Source of the DNA: Paraburkholderia caffeinilytica
GTDB lineage: Bacteria > Pseudomonadota > Gammaproteobacteria > Burkholderiales > Burkholderiaceae
Direction of reading: 5' to 3'
Length of the DNA: 64,000 nt
Assembly (NCBI RefSeq): GCF_003368325.1
Contig: NZ_CP031467.1
Location: forward strand, 1,984,001 to 2,048,000
Position 1 is the first letter of the stretch, and each line of letters begins with the position of its first letter. Under the pieces are notes generated by a model, which ran no database searches, was not told where the DNA came from, and saw nothing but the letters and a program-made list of their open reading frames with translations. This document shows, one piece after another, positions 43,611 to 50,909 of this stretch. Made by a program: the position numbers and the translations under genes.

Positions 43611-44245
43611 GACGGCTGTTGAACAGCAATAAATTTGCTCGGGTCGAGAATCACAGGCAGATTGGGCTCCCCTACGGCGGCGAGAATCGCGTGCACCACG
43701 TGCTCCTCATCCTCTGTTCGGACGTAGATCGCCTTGAGATGTTCCAGCGATACCGCCCCAGGATAAAGCACTTCCGCCTGCGGACAGGTTGTCCACCCCA
43801 GAGGGTGGGTCAGAGCGCGGCGAATCCGCTGTGAATAGCGCGCGGGAACCTCATCAGCGAACATCGCGTCAAACGCGGTAACATCATCTCCGCGCCTACA
43901 CGCCGGATAGATGTTGTTTGTGGTCGTGAAATAAACACCGTCGTGCGTCATCAGGGTCGCGTCGAAGGACAGGAGCACCCAGAAAACGTCGTTGTGCCAA
44001 GCCTCAGATTGCTCGAAAAACGTATGATTGATCCGGCTGATCGAGAGGTTAACGTGATCCAGCCAAGCCGTGTCACGCCTAAATTTCGAATTTACCCGCA
44101 GGATGTACTCCAGGGTGAGCTCATCGCTAAGAGATGATCTGGGGAGCAACTTCCCGGTCGACACGATTCCAATGAGACCCACGTTCGTCGTGAAGTGCAC
44201 GAGGTCGGTGATCCCACGAGCTGCGATTTGGTCGGCGACCGTCAT
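43607..44245 (-). CDS. DarT-like DNA ADP-ribosyltransferase toxin
   Basis: 212 residues. The DarT (DUF4433) pattern is readable: ITDLVHFTTNVGLIGIVSTG (NAD-binding His17), an NAD-loop region DHVNLSISRINHTFF, FDATLMTHDGVYFTTTNN, and PQAEVLYPGAVSLEHLKAIY with the catalytic Glu158. DarT enzymes modify thymidine (or guanosine) in single-stranded DNA and are toxic. It overlaps the helicase stop and the glycohydrolase start by four bases each. The partner is an ARH-type hydrolase rather than the usual DarG macrodomain. Confidence 0.75.
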   Translation of the reverse strand: MTVADQIAARGITDLVHFTTNVGLIGIVSTGKLLPRSSLSDELTLEYILRVNSKFRRDTAWLDHVNLSISRINHTFFEQSEAWHNDVFWVLLSFDATLMTHDGVYFTTTNNIYPACRRGDDVTAFDAMFADEVPARYSQRIRRALTHPLGWTTCPQAEVLYPGAVSLEHLKAIYVRTEDEEHVVHAILAAVGEPNLPVILDPSKFIAVQQPS

Positions 44246-45669
44246 ACTTTTTTCAGGGTAAATGTGCCCTGCTCCATAAGCTCGACAAGCTTCGGCCGGC
44301 TATCGGCTTTATACCCGATCGTCACAGTCTTCCGTGCACGCGTGATGCCCATTGCGACGAGCCGGCGCGCGCGCAGATACTCCTCATCCTCATCCTCTTG
44401 GCCGTGCGAGAAGCATTCGTCGCTCAGTCCAAGCATGAAAACGTGATCAAACTCCAGCCCTTTCACCGAGTGAATCGTGGACAGGGCAATGGACTCGTCG
44501 CCGGGAGGCCATTCGTTGACTCGCGTCAGCTCCGCGAAGTCGAGCCCAGCACCTTTAAGTGCTGCTCGAAGGTATTCGAACCATCCCCCGCCTTTCGCGT
44601 GTAGGAACCCAACAGTCTCCGTGGCAAGATCGACCTCAGCATCAATGTAAGCCAAAGCCTGCGCGACCTGAGCACTGTAACGCCCTTCGAGGACGACCGG
44701 CAGTCGGCCATTCGGTATGGCGTCCGTCGAAGACGGTAGCGTACCGTCTTCATCGAGCCTCGTTCCTTGCAACAATTGTGCCGCGAACACCGCAATCTCT
44801 TTCGAGTTGCGGTAGTTGCGACCAAGGGTCACGACGTTCTCCGGCCGAATTTCGAGACCGACCTCGCGCCACGTAAAGCCCCGCGAGTAGATTCGCTGCG
44901 CCGTATCGAGGACGAACGCAGCATATGACGGCTGCGCGAGTTGACGGATGATCGCTCGAAGCTGGTTCGCTGAAAAGTCCTGCGTCTCGTCCGCAATAAG
45001 GATGTCGATAGATTCCGGCTCTTCCTCGCAGAGCTTCAGCGCAACGTCGTTCCAATCAAGTCGCCGGGTAGACTTCTTGTAGCTGACGTACGGGGCGATC
45101 ACGTCGTCCAAAATCTGCATCCGCAATTTCTCGTCAACTCGTGGTGCCGCACCACGCCCCGTTCGATCAGCCTTGACATAGTCGGCGAGACGATCCGCCG
45201 GAAACCGCCCCAGCAGGTACTGGACTTCCCCCGCGAGGAACGAGGGATCAAGTTTGATCCCAGCCTTCAAAGCAGCGCGAACAACCCATGAAGCCTGATC
45301 GCCATCGTTGATAACGTTGCTAGGATCGATCTTCGGCAACCTGTTCAATGCGTACTTCGACAAGGTCGTCACGGTCACATCCACGTCAGCTTCGCTGCCT
45401 CCCGCCGCGACCACCACATCATTCACGAATGCGGTAATGTAGGCCGCCAGTGTACGGTTAAAAGTGAAGACGACAGCCCTGATAGGGGTATCGCGCTTCG
45501 ATCGCTTCTTTTCTGAGAGGAGATACCCCAGCGCCATGCGTAACATCAACATGGCATGGGTGGTCTTGCCGCTGCCGGCCGCGCCTCGGACGATCCGGAC
45601 TCCAGGTCTGGCCGACAGGATGAGTCTGAGCTGTTCGGGTGTCGGTTTCAGTACGGATAAAGGTTTCAT
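44242..45669 (-). CDS. UvrD/PcrA-like superfamily 1 helicase
   Basis: 475 residues from ATG 45669, with GAGAG upstream; a longer frame upstream is not supported. Motif I is VRGAAGSGKTTHAMLML (residues 27-43) and motif II is ILIADETQDFSANQLR (DETQD 228-232). Motif III is FVLDTAQRIYSRG, IV/V is STIHSVKGLEFDHVFML, and VI is MGITRARKTVTIGY. It is shorter than Rep/UvrD and lacks most of the 1B/2B inserts. It is first in a three-gene operon with the DarT-like and glycohydrolase genes. It may expose single-stranded DNA for modification. Confidence 0.87.
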   Translation of the reverse strand: MKPLSVLKPTPEQLRLILSARPGVRIVRGAAGSGKTTHAMLMLRMALGYLLSEKKRSKRDTPIRAVVFTFNRTLAAYITAFVNDVVVAAGGSEADVDVTVTTLSKYALNRLPKIDPSNVINDGDQASWVVRAALKAGIKLDPSFLAGEVQYLLGRFPADRLADYVKADRTGRGAAPRVDEKLRMQILDDVIAPYVSYKKSTRRLDWNDVALKLCEEEPESIDILIADETQDFSANQLRAIIRQLAQPSYAAFVLDTAQRIYSRGFTWREVGLEIRPENVVTLGRNYRNSKEIAVFAAQLLQGTRLDEDGTLPSSTDAIPNGRLPVVLEGRYSAQVAQALAYIDAEVDLATETVGFLHAKGGGWFEYLRAALKGAGLDFAELTRVNEWPPGDESIALSTIHSVKGLEFDHVFMLGLSDECFSHGQEDEDEEYLRARRLVAMGITRARKTVTIGYKADSRPKLVELMEQGTFTLKKV

Positions 45670-45786
45670 TGGTCTCTCGCTTTTTCTTGATTCTGTCCCG
45701 CGAGTTGGCATTGTAAGACCAATCGCACAGACATCTAGAAAGCCAACATCCAGAGCAACCAATTGACTGCCTGCAACTGCCCCTGA

Positions 45787-45975
45787 TTAGCCAGCCGGAC
45801 CGGTCAATGCATTAAATTCCGAGACTGCGGCATCCGGCTTGCGCCCCGGGTAGACATAGCAATTGAAGGAGGCAACGATTTCATGGGAGCTGGCGGCGGC
45901 CGCTTCGTCACCGTGCCGAACACTCATCCGTAATTTGTCCGGGTGAATAAAGTCCGGCCCCAACAATGTCATCAC
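45787..45975 (-). CDS. Small hypothetical protein
   Basis: 62 residues starting at ATG 45975, with GGA upstream. The sequence (DKLRMSVRHGDEAAAASS, HEIVASFNCYVYPGRKPDAA) has normal coding composition, and it follows the next gene by 27 bases on the same strand, suggesting a pair. No family is recognised. Confidence 0.35.
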   Translation of the reverse strand: MMTLLGPDFIHPDKLRMSVRHGDEAAAASSHEIVASFNCYVYPGRKPDAAVSEFNALTGPAG

Positions 45976-46002
45976 GAATTTCCAGACATGTTGGCCACCA
46001 CC

Positions 46003-46575
46003 TCAACGGCCGTCGAACTCGTTCTCGGGCAAGGAAACCCATTCCGGATGTGGCGCATGTTCGAGCAAGTGGACGACGCCGCAATCTCGATCGGCGATCG
46101 AGACGCCACCATCAGGTGAAAGGGTCTTGGCCCACGTGTCGGACAATGCCTCTTTGGTGAGAAAGGCGCTCCACGCTTTCGAAAACCGTGCGCGGGTGTG
46201 AATCAGGGTGTGTGCGCGCTTCGAGACGGGATATGCGGTCCAAGGTCTTGAATAGTCCTCGTTGTGCAGCCCAACTTCGCCGACCGCGCCCGTCACTGAG
46301 CACACGTCATCGTAATGAAGCCACCCGTTCTGTCGGTAGAAGCGGTTCAGTTGCCAGCCCCGGATGCGAGCACCACCGCTGAATCCGTTATACGGGCGCG
46401 TGACGGGCCAGCGCCACTGAGGCAACCGGAACACCGTCTGCGGCTTGTCAAAGGCAAGGGTGACGAATTGGAAGCGATGCACGACGGGCTCAATGTCACC
46501 ACAACATCCCAAGCGACAACTACTGCCAGGCACGCCTTCGTGAGTTTTATCAATTACAGCGCGTTGGCTATGCAT
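46003..46575 (-). CDS. Hypothetical protein with His/Asn/Cys-rich core
   Basis: 190 residues from ATG 46575; the start is uncertain and an alternative at 46623 would overlap the 18-bp site. The C-terminal two thirds look truly coding: PQWRWPVTRPYNGFSGGARI, GWLHYDDVCSVTGAV, VGLHNEDYSRPW, YPVSKRAHTLIHTRARFS. The H-N-E and later H-x-x-x-H residues resemble a degenerate HNH-type metal site, but the paired CxxC zinc ligands are missing. No firm function. Confidence 0.45.
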   Translation of the reverse strand: MHSQRAVIDKTHEGVPGSSCRLGCCGDIEPVVHRFQFVTLAFDKPQTVFRLPQWRWPVTRPYNGFSGGARIRGWQLNRFYRQNGWLHYDDVCSVTGAVGEVGLHNEDYSRPWTAYPVSKRAHTLIHTRARFSKAWSAFLTKEALSDTWAKTLSPDGGVSIADRDCGVVHLLEHAPHPEWVSLPENEFDGR

Positions 46576-46617
46576 GTGGGTAAACGCGTTCAGGTTGCGG
46601 GCCAGCTTGCCGGGCAC

Positions 46618-46635
46618 GTGCAACCGGTTTCAAAA
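46618..46635 (+). repeat. 18-bp near-palindromic site, copy 3
   Basis: GTGCAACCGGTTTCAAAA, identical over 18 bases to copies 4 and 5 (copy 5 inverted). It lies at the right edge of the recombinase-DarT segment. Confidence 0.7.
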
Positions 46636-46759
46636 ACGGTCGCACAGAGATGTTTTCCGGACATACTGGGTGACAGGCACCACCGTCGATACATCAACTG
46701 CGGCGGTGCGGTCGGCAGAGGGCACTTAGCTGCACCTTCGCGTAATATGACGGCGCACG

Positions 46760-47386
46760 TTAGAGCTTCGAGGCGGCCTCGTTCTGTTTTGCGTGGGCCT
46801 GGTCCATAACCGCCCTCATGAGCGCAGTGTCTTCGACAAAGACCTGCGACTGATCGACCTTCTCATGACGCTGATCAAGCAGAATACTGATGCGGGCGCC
46901 AGTCCATCTGCACTGTTCTGACGAGAACTCGCCACCCGCCATAGTTTTTACGACGGTAGTAGACGTTCGGGTCGGAGGGCCGTACCGGGTAGTGAGCAGG
47001 CTCTTCAATGCATCATAGTTATCGACGCTCGTCTGCAGCGTCACGGATGCAACGTTTCCATCGTGCAGGTACTCGAAATTGGTGTACGGAAACCCAAGCT
47101 CGGGTGCCAACCAGAGCTTGACGATGGGTTCGTCAACCTGCAAGCAGGGCGTGTGAGTGAAGTTGAGGGCAAGGTCGCGGAGCGACGACGGACACGTAAC
47201 AAGATCACTCGGGAGGGGCTTACCAAATTCGAACCCGAGGAATGAAGCGGGCTCTTTGTCCCAGACGGCCACCGGTGAGGGGTGAGGCTTCTTTGCCGGC
47301 GTCGCGGCCGACACCCCGTAAGCGGCACATGCCAAGGTAACGGCCAAGACCGCCGTGCATTTCCGTGTATTCGCATTCATCGCCAT
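46760..47386 (-). CDS. Secreted hypothetical protein
   Basis: 208 residues from ATG 47386, preceded by GAGAAG. The signal peptide is CTAVLAVTLACAAYGVSA, cleaved near ATP. The mature part has KEPASFLGFEFGKPLPSDLV, KLWLAPELGFPYTNFEYLHD and VDNYDALKSLLTTRYGPPTR, with three conserved-looking cysteines. This pattern resembles small periplasmic proteins that measure strain or chaperone others in Burkholderiales, with no known function. It sits alone between 18-bp sites 3 and 4. Confidence 0.7.
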   Translation of the reverse strand: MAMNANTRKCTAVLAVTLACAAYGVSAATPAKKPHPSPVAVWDKEPASFLGFEFGKPLPSDLVTCPSSLRDLALNFTHTPCLQVDEPIVKLWLAPELGFPYTNFEYLHDGNVASVTLQTSVDNYDALKSLLTTRYGPPTRTSTTVVKTMAGGEFSSEQCRWTGARISILLDQRHEKVDQSQVFVEDTALMRAVMDQAHAKQNEAASKL

Positions 47387-47439
47387 CTTCTTCTCTCGTT
47401 GTTGTCTGGTCAGTTCGACAATCGCCAGGTGCGCGCGCC

Positions 47440-47457
47440 GTGCAACCGGTTTCAAAA
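47440..47457 (+). repeat. 18-bp near-palindromic site, copy 4
   Basis: GTGCAACCGGTTTCAAAA, identical to copy 3 and in the same orientation. It lies 54 bp upstream of the secreted protein gene and 113 bp before the HTH gene. Confidence 0.7.
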
Positions 47458-47569
47458 TTGCACGGAGGCGTCAAGGCGTTGTCTTAATTTTTCGAAATGT
47501 CACTTATAGTTATCAAGATTAACCGCATAGTGCGTGGACCGCAACATTCGCGACGGCGATCCTATCTCT

Positions 47570-47824
47570 ATGAGGAAAACGCCGGTCGAACCAACCGTGA
47601 GGCAAATCTTTGCCTCGAACCTACGTGCACTGCGGCGCGCGAGAGAGATATCGCAAGAGGAGTTGGCCGACTCCGCAGAGCTAAGTCGGACCTACGTCAG
47701 TTCGGTCGAGCGAGGTGAGCGCAACATTTCTATCGACAACATCGGCAAGCTCGCCGCTGCACTCAGGACTACTCCGATGAATTTGCTGGACCCAGAGCTA
47801 TCCCAAAGACTGCGCGGCGATTAA
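47570..47824 (+). CDS. XRE-family HTH regulator
   Basis: 84 residues from ATG 47570; an in-frame GTG at 47534 would add 12 residues. The helix-turn-helix is FASNLRALRRAREISQEEL, ADSAELSRTYVSSVERGERN, then IGKLAAALRTTPMNLLD. This is like restriction-modification controller (C) proteins and prophage repressors. It converges with the reverse transcriptase gene, 28 bp between stops. It may control the RT module or the secreted-protein gene. Confidence 0.87.
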   Translation: MRKTPVEPTVRQIFASNLRALRRAREISQEELADSAELSRTYVSSVERGERNISIDNIGKLAAALRTTPMNLLDPELSQRLRGD

Positions 47825-47851
47825 CGGCAGGCGGCGAAGCCACCGCAGCTC

Positions 47852-49321
47852 TTAACTAGCCCCGAGCTCCCATATCGGCGCAGCGTCGATTCCACGTTCT
47901 TCGATGACCAAACAGGCTGCTATCAGCAATTCGACTCGATCATCGGTGGGCCGACTCCCCAGAAAACCTCGAACGTAGCGCGACGCATCAGAAAGCGCTT
48001 TATCGCCATATTCCCTTGCGTGATCCACTCGCGCGCGGACGTTATCGAGAAATTGAGCGCGCGCATCTAGCGGAAGTCGAGCGCTGACGAAGAAGCTGCC
48101 TACTCCGTCCGCCATCTTTACTACTCGTCTGAACTGGATTCCGAGGAATTCAAAACCGTCTCGCACGTCACGTGGCTCCTCCTCCCAGTCCGAGTGGATT
48201 TGCAAGGGCCCCGCTGGGTGCCTTTCGAAAAGCCGCCGAAAACGGCACACTTGTGCACTCACATCGTCTTGCGATTCACCCAGCACAAGCAGGTCGTCGC
48301 CGTACAGGAACTCGCGGTCAGGCGATAACGGCGGCAACCCTGCTTCAATCAGCGAGTAAGCGACAAACGGTGATGAGGCTGCGCCTTGCGGCAGAGCCAG
48401 CGAGGGTCCGGATGCAAATAACTCTTCACGTCTCCGTAGATAACGATCATGTCTTCGGTGGTCTCTTTCTCTCTGGTCAACTGCCTCCTTTGCATTGATT
48501 GCTACCGTTTGTTGAATGACCTTGGGCGCGAGTGGTAGCACCCCGTGCGCAGAGCCTAGTTGGATGTTGTCAAAGCAGTTTCGAATATCGATCTTCGCGC
48601 AGTGCGTCAGCAGAGGGTTGTCGATGAGCATTCGCCTGACCTCGTCCACAACGGCCGACATCCCACCGTCATACATAGCCTGAGCGCGATATTGGTCGCA
48701 CGAAGCTGCCGTTAGTGCCACGTGGACCAAGCGCTGACGCGTGGTTCGTGCGATGCCGAAGCTATAGAACGTCCGCCACCCGCCATCGCGCTTTGGCTTG
48801 CCACGCCGATAGAACGGTTCCGCGCAAGCGATGGACGGGTCAAGCGACCATTGCAGCAGTTCGCCCCCCTGCTGCCACGCTCGCCATCGGGCATAGAGCG
48901 CTGCCTGCCTCTCGGGCAACGTCTGATGCCCGAACGGGCCATTACCATCGACCCAGGTGCGGTGCAGTTCGTCGAAATGAACTAAGCGCGACCGAAAAAA
49001 GGACTTCACCGCGTCTTTTAGAGTGCGCCCTGGTCGCTCCGTCACGAGACGCAATGACTTCAGCCGAATCGCCTCAATCAGCTCCTTGCGACGGAGAGCA
49101 GCGAGCCGGCGCCACTGCTGAAATTGTGGATCGTATCGATAGCCATAAACCAACGGATTCAGAGCGCGGTCGAGCACGAGTTGAGGAATGATGCGGGGCG
49201 GCTGCCAAGTCGATGCCGGTACGGGGCCGCGAAAGAGAGACTTCTTCGCCGAAGTGACGCGCGATTCCGCTCTAATCGTCGATCGAGTGCCGATAGCAGC
49301 AGTAGGATGCGAGGCCCTCAT
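47852..49321 (-). CDS. Stand-alone reverse transcriptase, unclassified group
   Basis: 489 residues. ATG 49321 overlaps the alpA stop (ATGA), so a longer upstream frame is rejected. RT motifs: KIDIRNCFDNI (RT3, Asp245), LPQGAASSPFVAYSLIEAG (RT4, about 310), FLYGDDLLVLG (RT5, Y-G-D-D 340-343) and FEFLGIQF (RT7, about 392). About 240 residues precede RT3, and about 95 follow RT7. There is no maturase X domain, no HNH endonuclease and no Cas1 fusion. Y-G-D-D and A-A-S-S-P are unlike the usual retron/intron forms. A defence or element-maintenance role is possible. Confidence 0.82.
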   Translation of the reverse strand: MRASHPTAAIGTRSTIRAESRVTSAKKSLFRGPVPASTWQPPRIIPQLVLDRALNPLVYGYRYDPQFQQWRRLAALRRKELIEAIRLKSLRLVTERPGRTLKDAVKSFFRSRLVHFDELHRTWVDGNGPFGHQTLPERQAALYARWRAWQQGGELLQWSLDPSIACAEPFYRRGKPKRDGGWRTFYSFGIARTTRQRLVHVALTAASCDQYRAQAMYDGGMSAVVDEVRRMLIDNPLLTHCAKIDIRNCFDNIQLGSAHGVLPLAPKVIQQTVAINAKEAVDQRERDHRRHDRYLRRREELFASGPSLALPQGAASSPFVAYSLIEAGLPPLSPDREFLYGDDLLVLGESQDDVSAQVCRFRRLFERHPAGPLQIHSDWEEEPRDVRDGFEFLGIQFRRVVKMADGVGSFFVSARLPLDARAQFLDNVRARVDHAREYGDKALSDASRYVRGFLGSRPTDDRVELLIAACLVIEERGIDAAPIWELGAS

Positions 49322-49548
49322 TTGCACGCCCCAGCGAGAGCGTGTGACCCAGCCTCCGTGCTCTTCCGCGCATCGATCCATCGACCGATATCCTCTTGCC
49401 GCCATGCGACAGCCCGGCGACCAATACGCACGGGAGCGGGGAAGCTCCCGTCTTTTATCATGGCGTAGATGGAGCTTTTGCGAAGGCCGGTAAACCCACA
49501 GACATCAGGGAGACGGTAAAGGCGCAGGTCGAATTGTTTGTTTTCCAT
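49318..49548 (-). CDS. AlpA-family transcriptional regulator/excisionase
   Basis: 76 residues with a winged/MerR-like HTH: LYRLPDVCGFTGLRKSSIYA, MIKDGSFPAPVRIGRRAVAW, RQEDIGRWIDARK. AlpA/excisionase proteins activate integrase genes or direct excision of P4-like islands. It overlaps the reverse transcriptase start by four bases, so both are made from one message. ATG 49548 is the only reasonable start. Confidence 0.87.
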   Translation of the reverse strand: MENKQFDLRLYRLPDVCGFTGLRKSSIYAMIKDGSFPAPVRIGRRAVAWRQEDIGRWIDARKSTEAGSHALAGACK

Positions 49549-49613
49549 TGGAGTTCATCCGTGTTCGAATGACTCCATTTTGGTTCGGCATACGGCGTGA
49601 ACCTGCGTCACAT

Positions 49614-50336
49614 CTAAGTTTTGTTGGCCCGAATCTGTAGCATGCCGTCCGCGTCAGCGGAGCTATGCACGCGGCCACCCGACCAGCCGTTTTCCCATCT
49701 CAGTTTGCAGAGCGCTACGCCCTCTTGCGCAGCTCTGCGGCCTGGCGTGTCCTTCTCCGCCATCCCTAACAGCCTCTCGCAAGCGAACTTGAGCATCTTG
49801 TGGAAACCGCTCTCGCCTCTCGACGCAGGCCACGTCTTGTACGAGAGGCGCCATGCGAGCGCCGCCTCACAAGCCAACTCCGTCACATAGTCGATCGGGC
49901 GACCCGATTTTGAATTGAACGAAAAGCGAACGAGTCCAGCGTCGACAGCAAACAGCGCGTCGCCGTCGGTCGCCCGAGGCTTATCGGGCCGCAACAGCGA
50001 GGCTAGGTCCTTCTTCACTAAATCAATGTTCGCAGCGAGATAACGATGATGGGCATCGTGTCTGCCCACCGATTCGATTGCCCTATGTAGTTCGTGGGCA
50101 GCGCTTTGCAACCGTACATACGCTTCGACGATGTCCGGCGACATCGGCTTTTCGACACGGAGAAGGCCGGGGCCCAAGTTGTAAATGAAGCCATCAAGAC
50201 CCGGTTCCGGCAATCCGAGTTCTCTAGCCTTGTCTCTTAGTAGATTCGTACGCTGATCGCGCTGAATTTTCGCCGCCTTGTCGAGCCTCTGTCGAGGCGT
50301 TTCCCGGTGGCGCACGTATGGCAAGTTTCGTGTCAT
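49614..50336 (-). CDS. Hypothetical island protein
   Basis: 240 residues. The N-terminus is basic and helical (RQRLDKAAKIQRDQRTNLLR). A middle segment LGPGLLRVEKPMSPDIVEAY and helices LQSAAHELHRAIESVGRHDA follow. The C-terminal part contains CEAALAWRLSYKTWPASRGE and KLRWENGWSGGRVHS. No family is recognised. It lies 65 bp upstream of alpA on the same strand and may be part of the same operon. Site copy 5 lies 42 bp upstream of its start. Confidence 0.6.
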   Translation of the reverse strand: MTRNLPYVRHRETPRQRLDKAAKIQRDQRTNLLRDKARELGLPEPGLDGFIYNLGPGLLRVEKPMSPDIVEAYVRLQSAAHELHRAIESVGRHDAHHRYLAANIDLVKKDLASLLRPDKPRATDGDALFAVDAGLVRFSFNSKSGRPIDYVTELACEAALAWRLSYKTWPASRGESGFHKMLKFACERLLGMAEKDTPGRRAAQEGVALCKLRWENGWSGGRVHSSADADGMLQIRANKT

Positions 50337-50377
50337 GTCGGCTTGGCTCGCCGCTGGTTTTGCTGGGCCGCGACGTT

Positions 50378-50395
50378 TTTTGAAACCGGTTGCAC
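50378..50395 (-). repeat. 18-bp near-palindromic site, copy 5 (inverted)
   Basis: On the minus strand it reads GTGCAACCGGTTTCAAAA, identical to copies 3 and 4 but in opposite orientation. It closes the AlpA/RT module on the right, about 140 bp inside the right att site. Confidence 0.7.
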
Positions 50396-50463
50396 ACCGC
50401 CGCTTTCGACGCCGAAGGGTATCGGAAAGTCGGGTTTCAAGGGAAGGATGAACGGTGGAGCAT

Positions 50464-50482
50464 TTCCGTACGTTTTCCGTAC
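50464..50482 (+). repeat. Paired TTCCGTAC arm-type repeats, right end
   Basis: TTCCGTAC at 50464 and 50475, 11 bp apart, as at the left end. The pair is 55 bp inside the right att repeat. Likely integrase arm sites. Confidence 0.6.
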
Positions 50483-50536
50483 GACAGCGCCCGGAAAGTC
50501 GCCCAGCTCTCTAAGTCTTTGTTCTACTGGGGATTC

Positions 50537-50585
50537 TTGGCGCGCCCGGCTGGGATCGAACCAGCAACCCCTGCCTTCGGAGGGC
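50537..50585 (-). repeat. Island att site at the tRNA-Arg 3' end
   Basis: 49-bp direct repeat of 37257-37305 with one mismatch. It is part of the intact tRNA gene, so insertion kept the tRNA functional. Confidence 0.9.
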
Positions 50586-50613
50586 AGTACTCTATCCATT
50601 GAGCTACGGGCGC
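50538..50613 (-). tRNA. tRNA-Arg (anticodon CCG), CCA encoded
   Basis: On the minus strand the acceptor GCGCCCG pairs with CGGGCGC. The D arm is GCTC...GAGT, and the anticodon arm is CTGCC-CTCCGAA-GGCAG with anticodon CCG (reads CGG). The T arm is GCTGG-TTCGATC-CCAGC, the discriminator is G and CCA is encoded, giving 76 bases in all. It is the integration target of the island to its left and, judging by remnants, of an older one. Confidence 0.95.
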
Positions 50614-50909
50614 TTCAACACGAAAGCGCGGCAACCTGAACAGGAGCGACGCCAAAGCGAGACCGAAAGGATACCCGGTTTCGGCCGAACCGTCCACCGG
50701 GCGGCCTATATGGCGGGATTGTCCGGCCCCGGCCCACCATCCAGCCGGCCCCGGCCTCGCGCGACGATGCGGGTAAACGCCTGCTGAACACCTCCCCGCG
50801 TCCCTCGCCGCCGTCGAAATCTTGCGTCTATAATCGTCCGTGCCTGATTAAAGAACAAGAAGTTGCCGTCACGCTGTACCGCTCACATACCCACGGAGAC
50901 GAGACAAGC

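Noticed and set aside
47852..49321. Group II intron-encoded protein
   Set aside because: No maturase X or HNH domain, and I saw no domain V-like hairpin around the gene.
49322..49620. A retron msr-msd RNA upstream of the reverse transcriptase
   Set aside because: The RT start overlaps alpA by four bases and alpA fills the upstream space. No long inverted repeats typical of a1/a2 were seen.
38756..50395. Integron attC or CRISPR repeats as explanation for the 18-bp sites
   Set aside because: They lack the RYYYAAC/GTTRRRY pair and long attC stems. They are not regularly spaced, so there is no CRISPR array, and no cas or intI gene is present.
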